Origin: Mesocentrotus franciscanus
Taxonomy: Eukaryota > Echinodermata > Echinoidea > Camarodonta > Strongylocentrotidae
Length of the DNA stretch: 64,000 bases
Assembly (NCBI GenBank): GCA_037976565.1
Contig: CP137675.1
Location: 9,690,534 to 9,754,533, forward strand
Direction of reading: 5' to 3'
Below, one piece after another: positions 46,036 to 58,540 of this stretch (positions within the stretch are counted from its first letter, which is position 1; the number at the start of each line of letters is the position of its first letter). The notes beneath the pieces were generated by a model. The model searched no databases. It saw only the letters and a program-made list of their open reading frames with translations, and was not told the origin of the DNA. Both the position numbers and the translations under genes were made by a program.

Positions 46036-49000
46036 ATTATCATTGTCATTGTAATAAGCAGCTGAAACGATATTTCAAAGGACGTTGGGATTTTACAAAG
46101 TCTCGTTAAGAATGCTGCAACTTTTGTGGTAAACAAAAACAAAATGGAGCACAATGGCTAGGTAGGAAAAGAAGCTTTGAGTGACAACTGTCAGGTAGCG
46201 TATGTGTTGGCTGACAACGAAGTTTCCATAATCATTCCGGAAAAAGTAGAGTTTAGCGAAGCTATTGAGAAAAACTTGAGAAAATGTTTTCAATTGAAGT
46301 TTGACTTGTCGTCTTGAAGTTTTCATCCTGAGAGTTATTCCTCTTTGTTTGTTTATTTACCCCCTCATTCTCAAGACCATCACTGATGTGTATAGTATAG
46401 CGTTTGCTTCCTCAAAACAGGAAAATCTAGATAAGGACCGGGAATGTTTAACAACAGGTATTTAACCCACAGTTTAAAGCGACAGTAAGAAGTGACATCT
46501 TCTTCTGTTTGAGGAAGAAGTTGAGAGTATTCGTTGGGCAAACAGGTAAAAGCGATTGCAGAGGACTTAACATGCTTAGGGACCTACCTACCTCCGTATC
46601 TCTCTCCCCATCTCTAGCTCTCTAGCTCTCTCTCTCTCTCTCTCCAATCTCTCTCTAAACATGTATATCCATACCTAACTTTCTTTTCCTTCCCTTAACC
46701 TTCTATCTATCTCTCTCTCTCTCTCTCTTTCCCTTTCTATCTCTCTATAATTTTATGTATCTATCTTATCTATCCTATTTATATCGCACTCTCACTCTCT
46801 CTTTCTGTCCCACTCACTTTTTTCTCCTTTCTCTCCATCTCCCTCGATCCCCGCTCTCAATCCCTCCCTCCCCACCCTATCCCTCTTACTCTCTTTCCCT
46901 CTCCCCTATCTCTCTATTTCTAAGTCTTCTCCTCTCAAAGTCATTCTTTGACACACAAACAATCTATAATTACATTTGACGGGACGCTAAAATAAAACAT
47001 TACTTCACGAATATTCTATTTTTAATCATTTATTCATTACTACTTTCCTTATCAAGTTGTTGTGCCGAAATAATGTTTGTATCCTTGTTTATAGTTGAAC
47101 TGGCAAACACTTCTTTAAAGCAATACAGCAATAGATTGACGCATACTAGAGAAGACATAATTTCGACATTGACGTAGGATGTTTGTTTCTCCAATAATGG
47201 CGAACATCCACATACCCAGCATCATGACTATTGCATTTTTATCAGGGACGGATCCAGAACGCGAAGCGTTCGCTACACTGACTCTAAACACCAATGTTAA
47301 TCACCACTGAAAATGTCTGAAGAGTGACAGCATTGTAAAATGTGCCGTCTCGTACATTGGTTGCATCCAGCATTTAAAAGTGTTGAATGTATCATTTTGA
47401 AAACGCGGTCTCTCCTTTGCCCTAATTTATCGTCTTATAAAATTAAGGAATTCAAATCTCTTCGGGTTTTTAAAAAAAAAAGCCCCTTCTGCATACATAA
47501 GTTAGATGGAAGAGTTTTCAATGCGCTATAGAAGAACAATGGCCTATATTGTCATTATGATTATGATTATTATTATTATTCCATTACTTTCTGCTAAATA
47601 CTGTTTAATCAAATTTCTGATACAGCAAAAACAAAATAACATTCTTGACTATATAAAATAATACAATGTGAAAATCTCAATTTTAAACATGCAGACTTCA
47701 TGACATCGACTCGATACATGAACATTAATTTTCTAGACCCAAATCAGTCAGGGCGCATTTTTGACGGAAGGCACGCAAACTTTGTTATCTTCTGACAATA
47801 TCTTTATATTTGAATATACAATGAAATAAACGAAGCTCTTTTTTCGAGTTCCATGGATCAAAATGTATTACTTTCCGAGCTCTTTGAAATTTGAAATTTG
47901 CATGATGCTTTGGGCTGCTCACACTGCTAAGGAATCAATTAACTTAGTAAATGGAGAAATCGTTTCAATGATTTAATAAATGAATGCGTAGGGTTGGAGT
48001 CTAGGTCAACTTAATGAAGGGGGTGGTAATTTGCCCCTATTCCTTATCAATGGGGCTAAATTAACCCCTCTCATTAGCCAATTATAACCATCATGCGTGT
48101 CCCATAAAATGCCACTCGAAATAGGATTACCCATCCTGCTTCTTTTCTTGAACGTGGTTTAAAACTGGACCACCAACTGCCCGTCATTACCCAGGACAAT
48201 AGATCGAGAACAGTTATTGATGAGCCATTATATCCTGATATATAGAAAGAGGACAGAGAACATTCAGAAGAAGAAAAAAAAAACAATCTAAAGATTTTCC
48301 CCAAAAATTCGATAAGATGTATTTAAAATTTCTCCTCCCTTATACTTTGTTTTTCTAAAAGTATTTTATCATTTTCCAATGGCTCATCACACATGCATAC
48401 CCATAGAAAAAGAAAGAAGTGAGTTTATAAGAAGAACGTCATTAACAAAATGTAGAGGATTGTATTTTCCTTTAACATTAGGAGAGAAGAAAGAGGAATC
48501 TATGATAGCGACTACGAGCAAAGTAATAATAGGGAGAAGGAGATACGGAAGAAGAGGAAAAGGAAGAGAAGGGGAAGGAGGAGGAGGAGGAAGGCAATAC
48601 AGGTTGTTGATGAAGGTGGTGGTAGAAGTGATGAATGTGCTGATATTAATTACTGAAATGTCAGAGGCATACATATTTTGATGGAATGGAAAATGACCGA
48701 GATGAACTAGAGAGATTTTTTTGGCGTAAAACTCTTATTACGTTCAGAGCCAGAAGCGCATTAACTCTGTAAGGGTTAACAACCTTCTTACCTTATACAG
48801 ACGATTTGTAGTTTTAACTCATTGACTACCAATTCGTGAATGGACGTTTCCTTGAAGGGGGTCCTAACTGTGCACATCAAAAGTGCATCAGGCGCCGGAC
48901 TAACCCATCAAGAGTACCTCCCACGGCTAATCCTCACCGGACACAATCAAGCAGCCAACTAGTAGAAAGGAAAACTCGATGACTCGGTTGACACAAGCAT

Positions 49001-49700
49001 AATAAGCTCTAAAACTTCCCAAGATTGAGATTGTTTAGAAAGCTAAGGAAGATTTGCCACAAAACCCGTCTGGGTCTGGGCCCATTGTCCGCGGCCACTC
49101 CATCTCTTCATCAATACATTTATTTGCGTAATGACCATTGTTAGCTCGTTTACGGACTCAATGCGCGCTAATTTAGAATTCAAAAGCCCGCGTTTGCACT
49201 TTCAAATGGTTTCCGATCGCGGGCAGACAATCGAAGAGGTATGTGGTGGATAGAGGTGAAGAGAGGTTGGAAGGGGGCACTGATGAAAACCTACATGCAC
49301 TTGTGACAAGAATCAAGAGAGTACTCACGGTTAGTGAGACAAAACAGATCACCATTTACTGAAGATGAGTGTTATTCTTTCCGCCAATCGGTATGATCGT
49401 GATTGGCAGGTGTCCATCACACATACCATCGAGTCGTCGTCTGCGAAAAAAAAAAATATATATATATATATTTTGGTTTCCTATGGCTATGTGTATGTTT
49501 TACTATGCGATCAGACTTCAGATTTGATAATGCTATTTCTCAAATTTCACCAATTTCTTGAAAGACACTGATTCTTAAGCTATTCAAAAAGTTTAATAGT
49601 ATAATTATCTCAGTATAAAAAACAAAATTGAAATCAAATAGAATATATCTGAAATGGAAAAGGAGGGAATGAGAGAAAGTCAGATAGAATTTAAAACTAG
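46036..49700. other. Region without genes
   Basis: Includes a CT-rich block (46590-46940), a possible SINE tail near 47515-47580 (ATGCGCTATAGAA then ATT repeats), a hAT-like terminal word GGACGGATCCAG near 47248, and an AG/GGA-rich stretch (48520-48600). The rest is unique, non-coding sequence. Confidence 0.55.
46590..46940. repeat. CT-rich low-complexity block
   Basis: Interrupted CT/TCTA runs with pyrimidine-rich filler. Confidence 0.9.
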
Positions 49701-49939
49701 AAATGTAATTCGTCATGATGACGAATTAGGTGGTCTGTTATGTAATCTGAATAACTGATCTTGTAGAAAATTGTCTTAGCTACAACATATCAAAATTTGG
49801 AAGAAAATCGATCCATATTTACAGAGATACAATCAATTTTCCATAAATATGCTGACGTCATAATATGCAAATTCGTATTTTGAGTTCCAAGGCCAAAGGG
49901 CAAAGGGCAGAGCTATAGAAAATTAAGGAACATTACAAG

Positions 49940-50205
49940 ACATAATAGAAGGAGAACGAGAACCAGAGGCGGGAGAGGTAGAGGGTGAGAGAGAGAAAAA
50001 GAGAAGGGCAGAGGCAGAGGGAGACAGAGCAAGAGAATAAGAGGGAGGCAAGGCAAGAGGTCGAGGTAGAGGGAGGCAGAGAGAGAGGGAGAGGGTAAAA
50101 GAGTAGAGAGATATATATGCAGAGACAGAGCAAGAGAAGGAGAGGGGCAAAATAAGAGAGGAGAAGGGAAACAGAGCAAGAGAGAGGAGAAAGAGAGAGA
50201 TGCAA
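49940..50205. repeat. GA-rich low-complexity block
   Basis: Purine-rich AGAGGCAGAG-type filler within the first repeat unit. It explains the long overlapping minus-strand Leu/Ser-rich ORFs here. Confidence 0.9.
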
Positions 50206-50587
50206 TGGAGAACGATGCATTCAATATATCCAGCATAAATAGAATTTAATATAGAGAAAGAGAGAAATATAGACAAGTAAACAATTCTATGTCCACGGGA
50301 GAGACGTAAACCTTGGGCTGAATAACTGGAAAAAGTAAAAACGTCTGGGAAGGAGACTAGCAAGGTGATTTGATATTGTAGCAGAGTTGGGAGATAAACC
50401 CTATATTAGGTTTAATACCAGATTTCCCATAGGGTTGTACTCAAACGATTGACATTCTTCTCCCATAGATATAACACGCAAAATTAGGCATTTTATTACA
50501 TTGTTTGTGATTGTATATGATAATATGTTATAATAGTCGAAGAAGATCATAAAATCAAATCTAAAACGACGGCAAAAAAAAAAAAAA

Positions 50588-50662
50588 AATGACCCACCAG
50601 GAATCGAACTTGGGTCGCCGGAATGGGAGGCAAGTGCTATGACCACTATACCAAAATAATCC
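50588..50662 (-). pseudogene. tRNA-Gly-like sequence
   Basis: On the minus strand: A-box-like TGGTATAGTGGTCATAGCAC, anticodon-loop-like CTCCCATT (CCC, Gly), and B-box GTTCGATTCC ending GGTGGGTCA, followed by a T-run. The acceptor arms (GGATTATT against GTGGGTCA) do not pair, and the D-stem is weak. It is probably a tRNA pseudogene or the head of another SINE. Confidence 0.5.
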
Positions 50663-52346
50663 ACATAGACATTACACGTGAACGGAAAATGGAATTCTCA
50701 AATCCCACTTTGCAAGTGAAATATGAGCATGATCCCGGCATCTGATCGAAAAATAAAGGGCACACTTGTGATAGCTTATTGTCTCAGCTACAACATACTC
50801 AAAGCTCAGCAAAAACAAAACTAAAACGACGGAGATATTGCTCGCGAAAGACGGGAATGTAGAATCCAGTTTTGAGAAAAGTCATGTCCCATAGAGAATA
50901 CACGCAAAATGTGAAAAATTGACATGCCTCCTTTAATCGCAAAAATACGCCATGATGCCTTTGTCAAAATGAAAAATCGTGATGACTGCATTAGTGAAGA
51001 ATTGTCTCAGCTAGAACATATCAAAATTTGGAGGAAAATCGATCAATATTTACAGAGATACAATCAATTTTCCAAAATATGCTGACGTCATAATATGCAA
51101 ATTGAAATTTTGAGTTCGGAGGCCATTATGATGACGTCATGAGTTAATTGAGGGTCAAATGAGACATGAAATCATATCTCCGACTCATAATCTATCCAAA
51201 TATGAAAAAAATTGGGAGTTCCCATCCATTCTGAAGAGTTACAATGAATTTTGTATAGGCATGTTTTTGCCCATATATGCTATGTATTACAAGAGCTCGC
51301 GCGCACGGACATTTATATTGAATGGACGCTCATCTTGTTATTAATGGTCAATAAGAGATAAACATGGTATCAAATTGTTTGAAAAAATATGGGAAATATC
51401 ATGAAAGAAAAAAATGGCGATTTTATGTTGTGTAATGGTGTTACGCGCAAAACGCGCGCGCATGTGTTGCGCGATTTTTATAAAATGCTTAAAATGGCCT
51501 GAAACGTATGCAAAATGAATTTGAGACGATTTTGAGCATTTTGAAATTTTGCGCGCGCTAACGCGCGGACGTACGCATGTGCGCGCGTTTTTTGACCTGA
51601 AATTGACCGGACGGATATTGACCTTGATCATGATAAATATGAATGAGAAACGACTTTCCGTTATGAAGATATGATCATGAGTAGATTTTCAGAAAATTTT
51701 ACAAAATGGCGCCTAGATGACGTCATCAGTCAAGGTCAAGGTTGAAAACGTTATTTTGCTTTGTCCATATGCCTATACATATGTGTGCCAAATTTCAAGG
51801 CATTTGATTGAGCCATTTTCAAATTATCTTGCTAACAATAAAGTGGGTGGAAATAAGAAAAATAAACTAGACATGTAATACTCGTTTGGAACAAGTATAG
51901 GTGGGCTGTTCCAACTAAAATTTGGGACAAAATAAAGCAAAAATAAGCGAGATACTGCTATAAAAACAATGACATGTAGATTCAGGATGATGTGAACGAA
52001 ATTCACCTTTCATAGGCATAAAACGCAATTAAGAAATTTTTGACATGTGGCCTTTAATCGAAATTTTTATTATGATGACGTCATCAAAATGAAAAACGGT
52101 GGCCACTGAGCTTGTAGAGAGTTGTCTTAGCTATAACATATCGAAATTTGGAAGAAAACCGATCAATATTTACAGAGATACAATAAATTTTCCATAAATA
52201 TGCTGACTTCATAATATTCAAATTCGTATTTCGAGTTCCAATGCAATTATGATGACGTCAGAATATTTTTAATGGCCAAATGAGACATGAAATCATTTCT
52301 CCGACTCATATACTCTATCAAAATATGAAAAAAATTGGGAGTCCAG

Positions 52347-52780
52347 GGCCCGTATTCAATTCAATACTTACAAAATTTTAGCTGTTTACTTAGTATTTGT
52401 CGTTGATAAAATACCTTGGTATTCAATTCAAACTTTTGGTTAAGTATTTTACCCTAAATTTTAGACGGCTCCCTACCAGACTTTAGCCAATCATTCGGAG
52501 GCCTTGATTGTCGCTTGTCAAGCATATGGTTTTATTACGCAGTATCATAACCTGCCCACAATTATATTAGCGCGCATTTATTGCGACGCGATAATTGCGC
52601 ATTACTTTTGATTGACGGTGTGATGTAACAATGCTACTCAGTAATTAGTTTACCTAGATTTTGTCTCAGGTAAGTAATAGTCTAAAATGCGATTTGAATA
52701 CGAGATAAGTAAACTTCTTAGCTTAGCCATTTACCTAGTAATTTTCTTACTAATTCTAAGTATTTAATTGAATACCGGCC
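52347..52780. mobile_element. 434 bp MITE nested in the AGGTGG repeat
   Basis: Terminal inverted repeats are about 24 bp: left GGCCCGTATTCAATTCAATA, right as the inverse of TATTTAATTGAATACCGGCC. CAG on both sides (52344-52346, 52781-52783) may be a 3 bp target duplication. The neighbouring related copy near 53735 shows the site without it (GGGTTCCGGTGCATCC). Three-base duplications suggest a PIF/Harbinger-like element, but this is tentative. Confidence 0.75.
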
Positions 52781-54319
52781 CAGGTGCATCCCAAAGAGCT
52801 ATAATGGATTTTGTATAGGCATGTTTTTGCCCATATATGCTATGTATTACAAGAGCTCGCGCGCACGGACATTTATCTTGAACGGACGTTCATTCCGTTA
52901 TTAATAATCATAAAGATATTACCATGGTATCAAATTGTTCAAAAAAATGGGTAATATATCATGAAAGAAAAAAGTATGGCGATTATATGTTGTGTAATGG
53001 CGTACGTTACGCACGAACCGTGCGCTCAAAATGGCCTAAAACTCACTCTTATTTGATTAAAAGTGATTTTGAGGATTTTTTTATTTTGACGCGCGTCCGT
53101 GAGCGTCATGGTGCGCCTTCGGATTTTGATGACATGTTATACTGATCCTTGACCTTAAATTCAAGTGTTTCAAATATGGTTCAATTTTGATGACTCGTTT
53201 TGGCATGGTCGCAATTTCAACATTCAATTAAAAATTTCGACATGATCTCAACATCTGATAAAAAAACCAAAAGCACAATTTCTATAGCCCATGGTCTCAG
53301 CTATAACATACTAAAATTTGGGAGAACATAAAGCACAAATAAGCTAGATAGAGCTCAAAGGATAATGTCATGTAGACACATCATGTGAACGAAATTCACC
53401 TTCCATAGACATAACGCGCAAATGAAGAAATTGTGACATGTGGCCTTTGATTTAATTTTTGACTATGATGACGTTATTAAAATGAAAATTAGTGTGTACC
53501 AATCTTGTAGACAATTACCTCAACTACAACATATCCACATTTGGGAGAAAAATGATCAATATTTACAGAGATACACTCAATTTTCCAAAAATATGCTGAC
53601 GTCATAATATGCAAATTCGTATTTTGAGTTTCAAGGCCATTATGATGACGTCCCGATCTACTTGATGGCCAAATGAGACATGAAATCATATCTCCGACCC
53701 ATACTCTATCCAAATATGGACAAAGTTTGAGGGTTCCGGTGCATCCAAAAGAGCTATAATGGATTGTTTATAGGCATGTTTTTGCCCATATATGCTATGT
53801 ATTACAAGAGCTCGCGCGCACGGACATTTAACTTGAATGGACGCTCATTCCCTTATTAATGGTCATAAAGAGATAAGCATGGTATCAAATTGTTGGAAAA
53901 AAAATGAGGAATATCGAGTCAAAAAAAATCTAGGATGAATTATTTTGCGTTCGGCCGTGACGAACGAAAACGCGCGCGCATGCGCGTGTGCGCGACTTTT
54001 TATGAAATGCTAACGCTAATAATGGCGTACGCGCGCGTTTTTGACCTGGAATTGACCGGACGGTTATTGACCTTGATCATGATAAATATGAACGGGAAAT
54101 GACTTTCCGTTATGAAGATATGATCGTGAGTTGATTTTCACAAAATGGCGCCTAGATGACGTCATCAGTCATGGTCAAGGTTGAAAACCTTATTTTACTT
54201 TGTCCTTATGCCGATACATATATGTGCCAAATTTCAAGGCATATGATTGAGCCATTTTTAAGTTATCGTGCTAACAAAAAAGTGGGTGGAAATAAGAAAA
54301 ATATTCTAACGAAAACATA

Positions 54320-54428
54320 AGGTGGTCTGTATTATATACAGCCCACCTGATTAAGAATAATAAATAAATAATAATAAAGGCAATTCTAACGAAAACATAA
54401 GGTGGTCTGTATTATATACAGCCCACCT
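54320..54428. repeat. Two copies of a 29 bp palindrome of AGGTGG ends
   Basis: AGGTGGTCTGTAT, a short middle, and ATACAGCCCACCT form a near-perfect palindrome at 54320-54348 and again at 54400-54428, 80 bp apart within a tandem duplication. It looks like the two ends of the AGGTGG family joined without an interior. Confidence 0.8.
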
Positions 54429-54767
54429 AAAAAAAAGATATGGGGGCAATACGAGTTAAGGGAATTATTTCAGGAAACTTTTCATTATTTTTTCGCATAT
54501 TTTTTAATATCATTTTTGAAACAATCTTTTGACAATGAGAATGCATGTCAAATAGTTGGCTCAAAACAAATACTCCTATTTTAATGCAGATCGATAAATA
54601 TTTAGTTTGTATCTTACAGAAATTTAACAGCACGATGTGGCGGACCTAATTTTTGAAAGATCAATAATGTGGCAGTTTGTATTTCGGTCAAAATCAGAAT
54701 CACAATCATCTCAAGTTTAGTGAAAAGAAAAATAATCATGAAAAGGAACTCTAAACAGTAGTAAATT

Positions 54768-55488
54768 CGTATATTATCTTAAATAATTAAAGAAGAAACA
54801 AATAGTTTAATTCCCAAATATTCATCCAGAGCGTTCTCCATGGGCCTTTTATTTAAAGCGTTTCATCAAGTATGGCTTTATACTTAACTGATGAAATAGT
54901 TAGTCGCGGATCCCTTAGTGTTTACACCCTTGGTAAACGGGGAAAGCAACATCCATGAATTTGACTATGTTTGCTAGCTACCATTTAGAATTTTGATCCA
55001 TAACCTTTCGTATATTATCTTAAATAATTAAAGAAGAAACAAATAGTTTAATTCTCAAATATTCATCCAGAGCGTTCTCCATGGGCCTTTTATTGAAAGC
55101 GTTTCATCAGGTATGGTTTTATACTTAACTGATGAAATAGTTAGTCGCGGATCCCTTAGTGTTTGCACCCTTGGTAAACGGGGAAAGCAACATCCATGAA
55201 TTTGACTATGTTTGCTAGCTACCATTTAGAATTTTGATCCATAACCTTTCGTATATTATCTTAAATAATTAAAGAAGAAACAAATAGTTTAATTCTCAAA
55301 TATTCATCCAGAGCGTTCTCCATGGGCCTTTTATTTAAAGCGTTTCATCAGGTATGGTTTATACTTAACTGATGAAATAGTTAGTCGCGGATCCCTTAGT
55401 GTTTGCACCCTTGGTAAACGGGAAAGCAACATCCATGAATTTGACTATGTTTGCTAGCTACCATTTAGAATTTTGATCCATAACCTTT
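54768..55488 (+). repeat. Three tandem copies of a 241 bp unit
   Basis: Units start with CGTATATTATCTTAAATAAT at 54768, 55009 and 55250; each contains GCGTTCTCCATGGGCC and GTCGCGGATCCCTTAG. The copies differ at only a few sites, so the amplification is recent. No ORF spans it. Confidence 0.95.
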
Positions 55489-56440
55489 ATGTGCATTTTC
55501 TTGATTTTCTCTTGACCACCCCCACACACACACACACACGCACACACACACTTTTACAAGTTGTGTCTTTTTCCAGTACACACATCGCCGGTATACGTCA
55601 TCTGTCTGAAAACTCATGTATGTTTTCCTATTTTTACTAATATCAGGAAAACATACATGAGTTTTTGTTTTTGATTTTTGTCGTCGATATGTGCATTGTG
55701 AATTAGGATGAGCGCTCTACGTATTTTACAGTTCTGTGCCCGTGACGCCTGCACTCAACGCTGTGTGTTGTGGTCAACTTCTTTTATGAGACAAATCCAA
55801 GCAAACGTTTCCATATGTACTGTGGAAATAGTCATTGACTGTCCTCATAATGAGGCATTCTCAGGGCTTAAATTAATCCAGGCCACCAAGGCCATGGCCG
55901 TGGATGCCCCTCAATGCCCCTCTCATTGGCCTTGGAGATTTTTTGTGCCCTTTCCAATTTCTTCCTAAGTTGCGCTGTAATAAAGGAATGTGCCCTACAG
56001 AAAAGTGGCCTTGCCCTAAAAATATTGAAATTTAAGGCCTGCATTCTAGCACACAAAAATTAGGTAAACATCGCAAGATGTTGCCTCTTGAAATCCCATA
56101 CATAGTGCTCTGCTGGTTTTTACATTAATTAGCACATACGTATACATCGACAACTGAATTACGTAATGGTATCTGCAAATTAAAAAAAACATAATGAAAA
56201 TCAGTTTCTTCAACGAAACAACCTTTTATGTGCATTTTCTTGATTTTCTCTTGACCACCCCCCCCCCACACACACACACACACACACACGCACACACACC
56301 TTTACAAGTTGTGTCTTTTTCCGGTACACACATCGCCGGTATACGTCATCTGTCTGAAAACTCATGTATGTTTTCCTATTTTTACTAATATCAGGAAAAC
56401 ATACATGAGTTTTTGTTTTTGATTCTATCTCATCCCAATA
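55489..56440 (+). repeat. Two direct copies of a ~200 bp block with a strong hairpin
   Basis: The block at 55489-55680 (ATGTGCATTTTCTTGATTTT, a CA run, CACATCGCCGGTATACGTCA) is repeated at 56228-56426. Each ends in a hairpin whose arms are ACTCATGTATGTTTTCCT and AGGAAAACATACATGAGT with a ~15 bp loop. The segment between them (55690-56190) is apparently unique and encodes nothing recognisable. A partial version lacking the left arm is at 58830-58950. Confidence 0.85.
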
Positions 56441-56482
56441 AACAAATTTACGTGAAAATCAGGTCAATGTCATTTCTTGCAC

Positions 56483-56925
56483 TAGGGTTGCGTTTATCGA
56501 CCAAATTTTTGCCTAGAATCAGCGTTTTCGAACGTCTTTCAGGCAAATTTTTAAGGCGATAAACGCAAAGCCTTTTCAAACGTCTTTAGATATGGGCATA
56601 TTGTAACGCCGAAAAAAGTGCGTTTTGAATGTGACATACAGCCAGAATCACGTTTCTGAGACACGATAAACGCAAAGCTGTTTTGAACCCCACATACAAA
56701 TCGGACCTTCCCATATACATGTAGCTCTATGGACCTTCCCAGGCTAATCCGCTTCCCGGGTCAAACGGCGCAAAGCAGCTGCGCAGAGACAAGGCCTTTA
56801 TTTTGAATCGTGAAGAGACGATAAACGCGACATCCCGAAAATCACGTTCGTATAGTGGGGTTCGATAGTGGGGTTCGATATGTACATAATTATCTAGTGG
56901 CAAGACACGATAAACGCACCCATGT
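56483..56925. mobile_element. GCGTTTATC-rich element Z1
   Basis: A non-coding element with GCGTTTATC or GATAAACGC at several points. The first ~80 bp fold back (GCGTTTATCGACCAAATTTT against AAATTTTTAAGGCGATAAACGC-type sequence). The right half (about 56734-56922) is an inverted copy of 57392-57600. No ORF. Confidence 0.75.
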
Positions 56926-58540
56926 TCTCAGAATTACTAATTTAATACAACCAGAGATTCACGGACAGAACAATAAGACGATTAGTCGGTGTAAGTAACG
57001 TGATTACTACCATCAACAATAACCTGTGAACCCAATCAATAAAGGTGCTTAAAAGACGAAAGAATTACTTATTTATGCACTACCATCAGTTAACGGATAA
57101 AAACTCGTTGCTTGGTCAAGTGGTTATTTGGTCATAAACACTTGATTTACAGAGGTAAGTGGAATCACGTTACTCCAGTCGCGTGTTTAGCTATGTTGCG
57201 TTTATCGACCAAATTTTTGCCTAGAATCAGCGTTTTCAAACGTGTTTCAGGCAACGTTTTAAGGCGATAAACGCAAAGCCTTTTTCAAACGTCTTTAGAT
57301 ATGGGCATATTGTAACGCCGAAAAAAAGTGCGTTTTGAATGTGACATACAGCCAGAATCACGTTTCTGAGACACGATAAACGCAAAACTGTGGGTGCGTT
57401 TATCGGGTCTTGCCATCAGATATGTACATAATTATCGAACCCCACTATCGAACCCCACTATACGAACGTGATTTTCGGGATGTCGCGTTTATCGTCTCTT
57501 CACGATTCAAAATAAAGACCTTGTCTCTGCGCAGCTGCTTTGCGCCGTTTGACCCGGGAAGCGGATTAGCCTGGGAAGGTCCATAGAGTTATATGAGAAG
57601 GTCCGATTGGTAATGGTAAATTAACACTTTGTTCCAATACTATAAGGGTTGAATCTCGCATGATAATGGTCACTCATCAGCCCTTTAAATAGTGATTTAA
57701 CATTTTGTTTTTAGAGTAAGGTCATTCCAGAAAGTTTGGACATGTTAGATATTTCCTCTTGGAAGTGCACCGGGCCAAATTCTCTTACCTCTGACATTTT
57801 TATCTCTAACACTTTTACATCGAATGTTTAAAGCCCCCCCCCCCGAAGCAGAATTAATTGTGTAGTAGTCAATCCGACAGGTTTATTCCTCCTTTCTTCA
57901 AGTGTGCGGGTGGGGGGATTCCGTCCCTTTGTGTTCAAATGTTTGGATACGCCATTTTATTCCATTTGAAAGTTAGTCTTTGATTTCCGATATTATGACT
58001 TTTACTCTTTCATGTTTTCATACCAATATTTATCGATACGTAAGAAAATAAAGTACACAAACTGCATCTGTTACAAAATGAATAAGAGAGAGAGAGGGAA
58101 ACTTAGAAAACACTAAAAGTTTAATGTACATGCAGAGCCCCACCCCGCTCTGTACCGTGATGAACTACCTTCGGTTAACCGATAATACCATCTCCTCATG
58201 TGATTTTATTTATTCTTGGATACTTGTTTTAAGTAATCTACTCTTCCTTTAACTCAGTCGTGTTTGAATTGCTCCATGATGTTCATAAACAAATTTGTTG
58301 TTGTTTCATTTTGTCACTCAATTAAAGGGGTGAACATTATGTCTTTGGCTAGCTTTATGATTGCCAATTATGCCTCTTTGCTCACGTCCTTGCTCGTGTA
58401 AAGCACAACTCTTTTCATCTTCATTTCACTTTAATTTCGATTTTGCTTTTGATGGAAAATTATTTGAAATCATTCATCAATAAAAAGCGTAGATATAATT
58501 TAAATATTTCATAAAAGATACATCTATAGGTGTAAGTAAA
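56833..58540 (+). repeat. Large repeat, first copy (M0)
   Basis: This segment, from TCCCGAAAATCACGTTCG through Z2 and the TTGGACATGTTAGATATTTC block to the SINE, is repeated at 61988-63688, offset about 5.15 kb, with very few differences. The ORFs in it are short and domain-free. Confidence 0.85.
57193..57610. mobile_element. GCGTTTATC-rich element Z2
   Basis: The left half is a direct repeat of Z1 (GTTGCGTTTATCGACCAAAT), while the right half is inverted relative to Z1 (GGGTGCGTTTATCGGGTCTT through GCGCAGCTGCTTTGCGCC). A copy of it lies at 62346-62760. Confidence 0.75.

Larger units (their letters stand above)
49728..54428. mobile_element. Family of long non-coding repeats bounded by AGGTGG words
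   Basis: End-like words AGGTGGTCTG (49728), AGGTGGGCTG (51899) and the inverted CAGCCCACCT (54348) bracket this region. A module with CATATTTACAGAGATACA, ATGCTGACGTCATAATATGC and GACATGAAATCATATCTCCG occurs four times (about 49763, 50985, 52110, 53495), though the first copy lacks the last word. A module with CATGTTTTTGCCCATATATG and AGCTCGCGCGCACGGACAT occurs three times (51259, 52818, 53773). A GACTTTCCGTTATGAAGAT block occurs twice (51650, 54098). No ORF is shared among the copies. I read it as nested and tandem copies of one non-autonomous DNA transposon family; the superfamily is unknown. Confidence 0.65.

Noticed and set aside
47248..47265. Third hAT MITE copy suggested by GGACGGATCCAG
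   Set aside because: Only one end-like word is present; no matching second end or target duplication nearby.
49913..50363. Three long overlapping minus-strand ORFs resembling membrane proteins
   Set aside because: GA-rich low-complexity sequence read as Leu/Ser/Pro; three frames are open at once, which is compositional.
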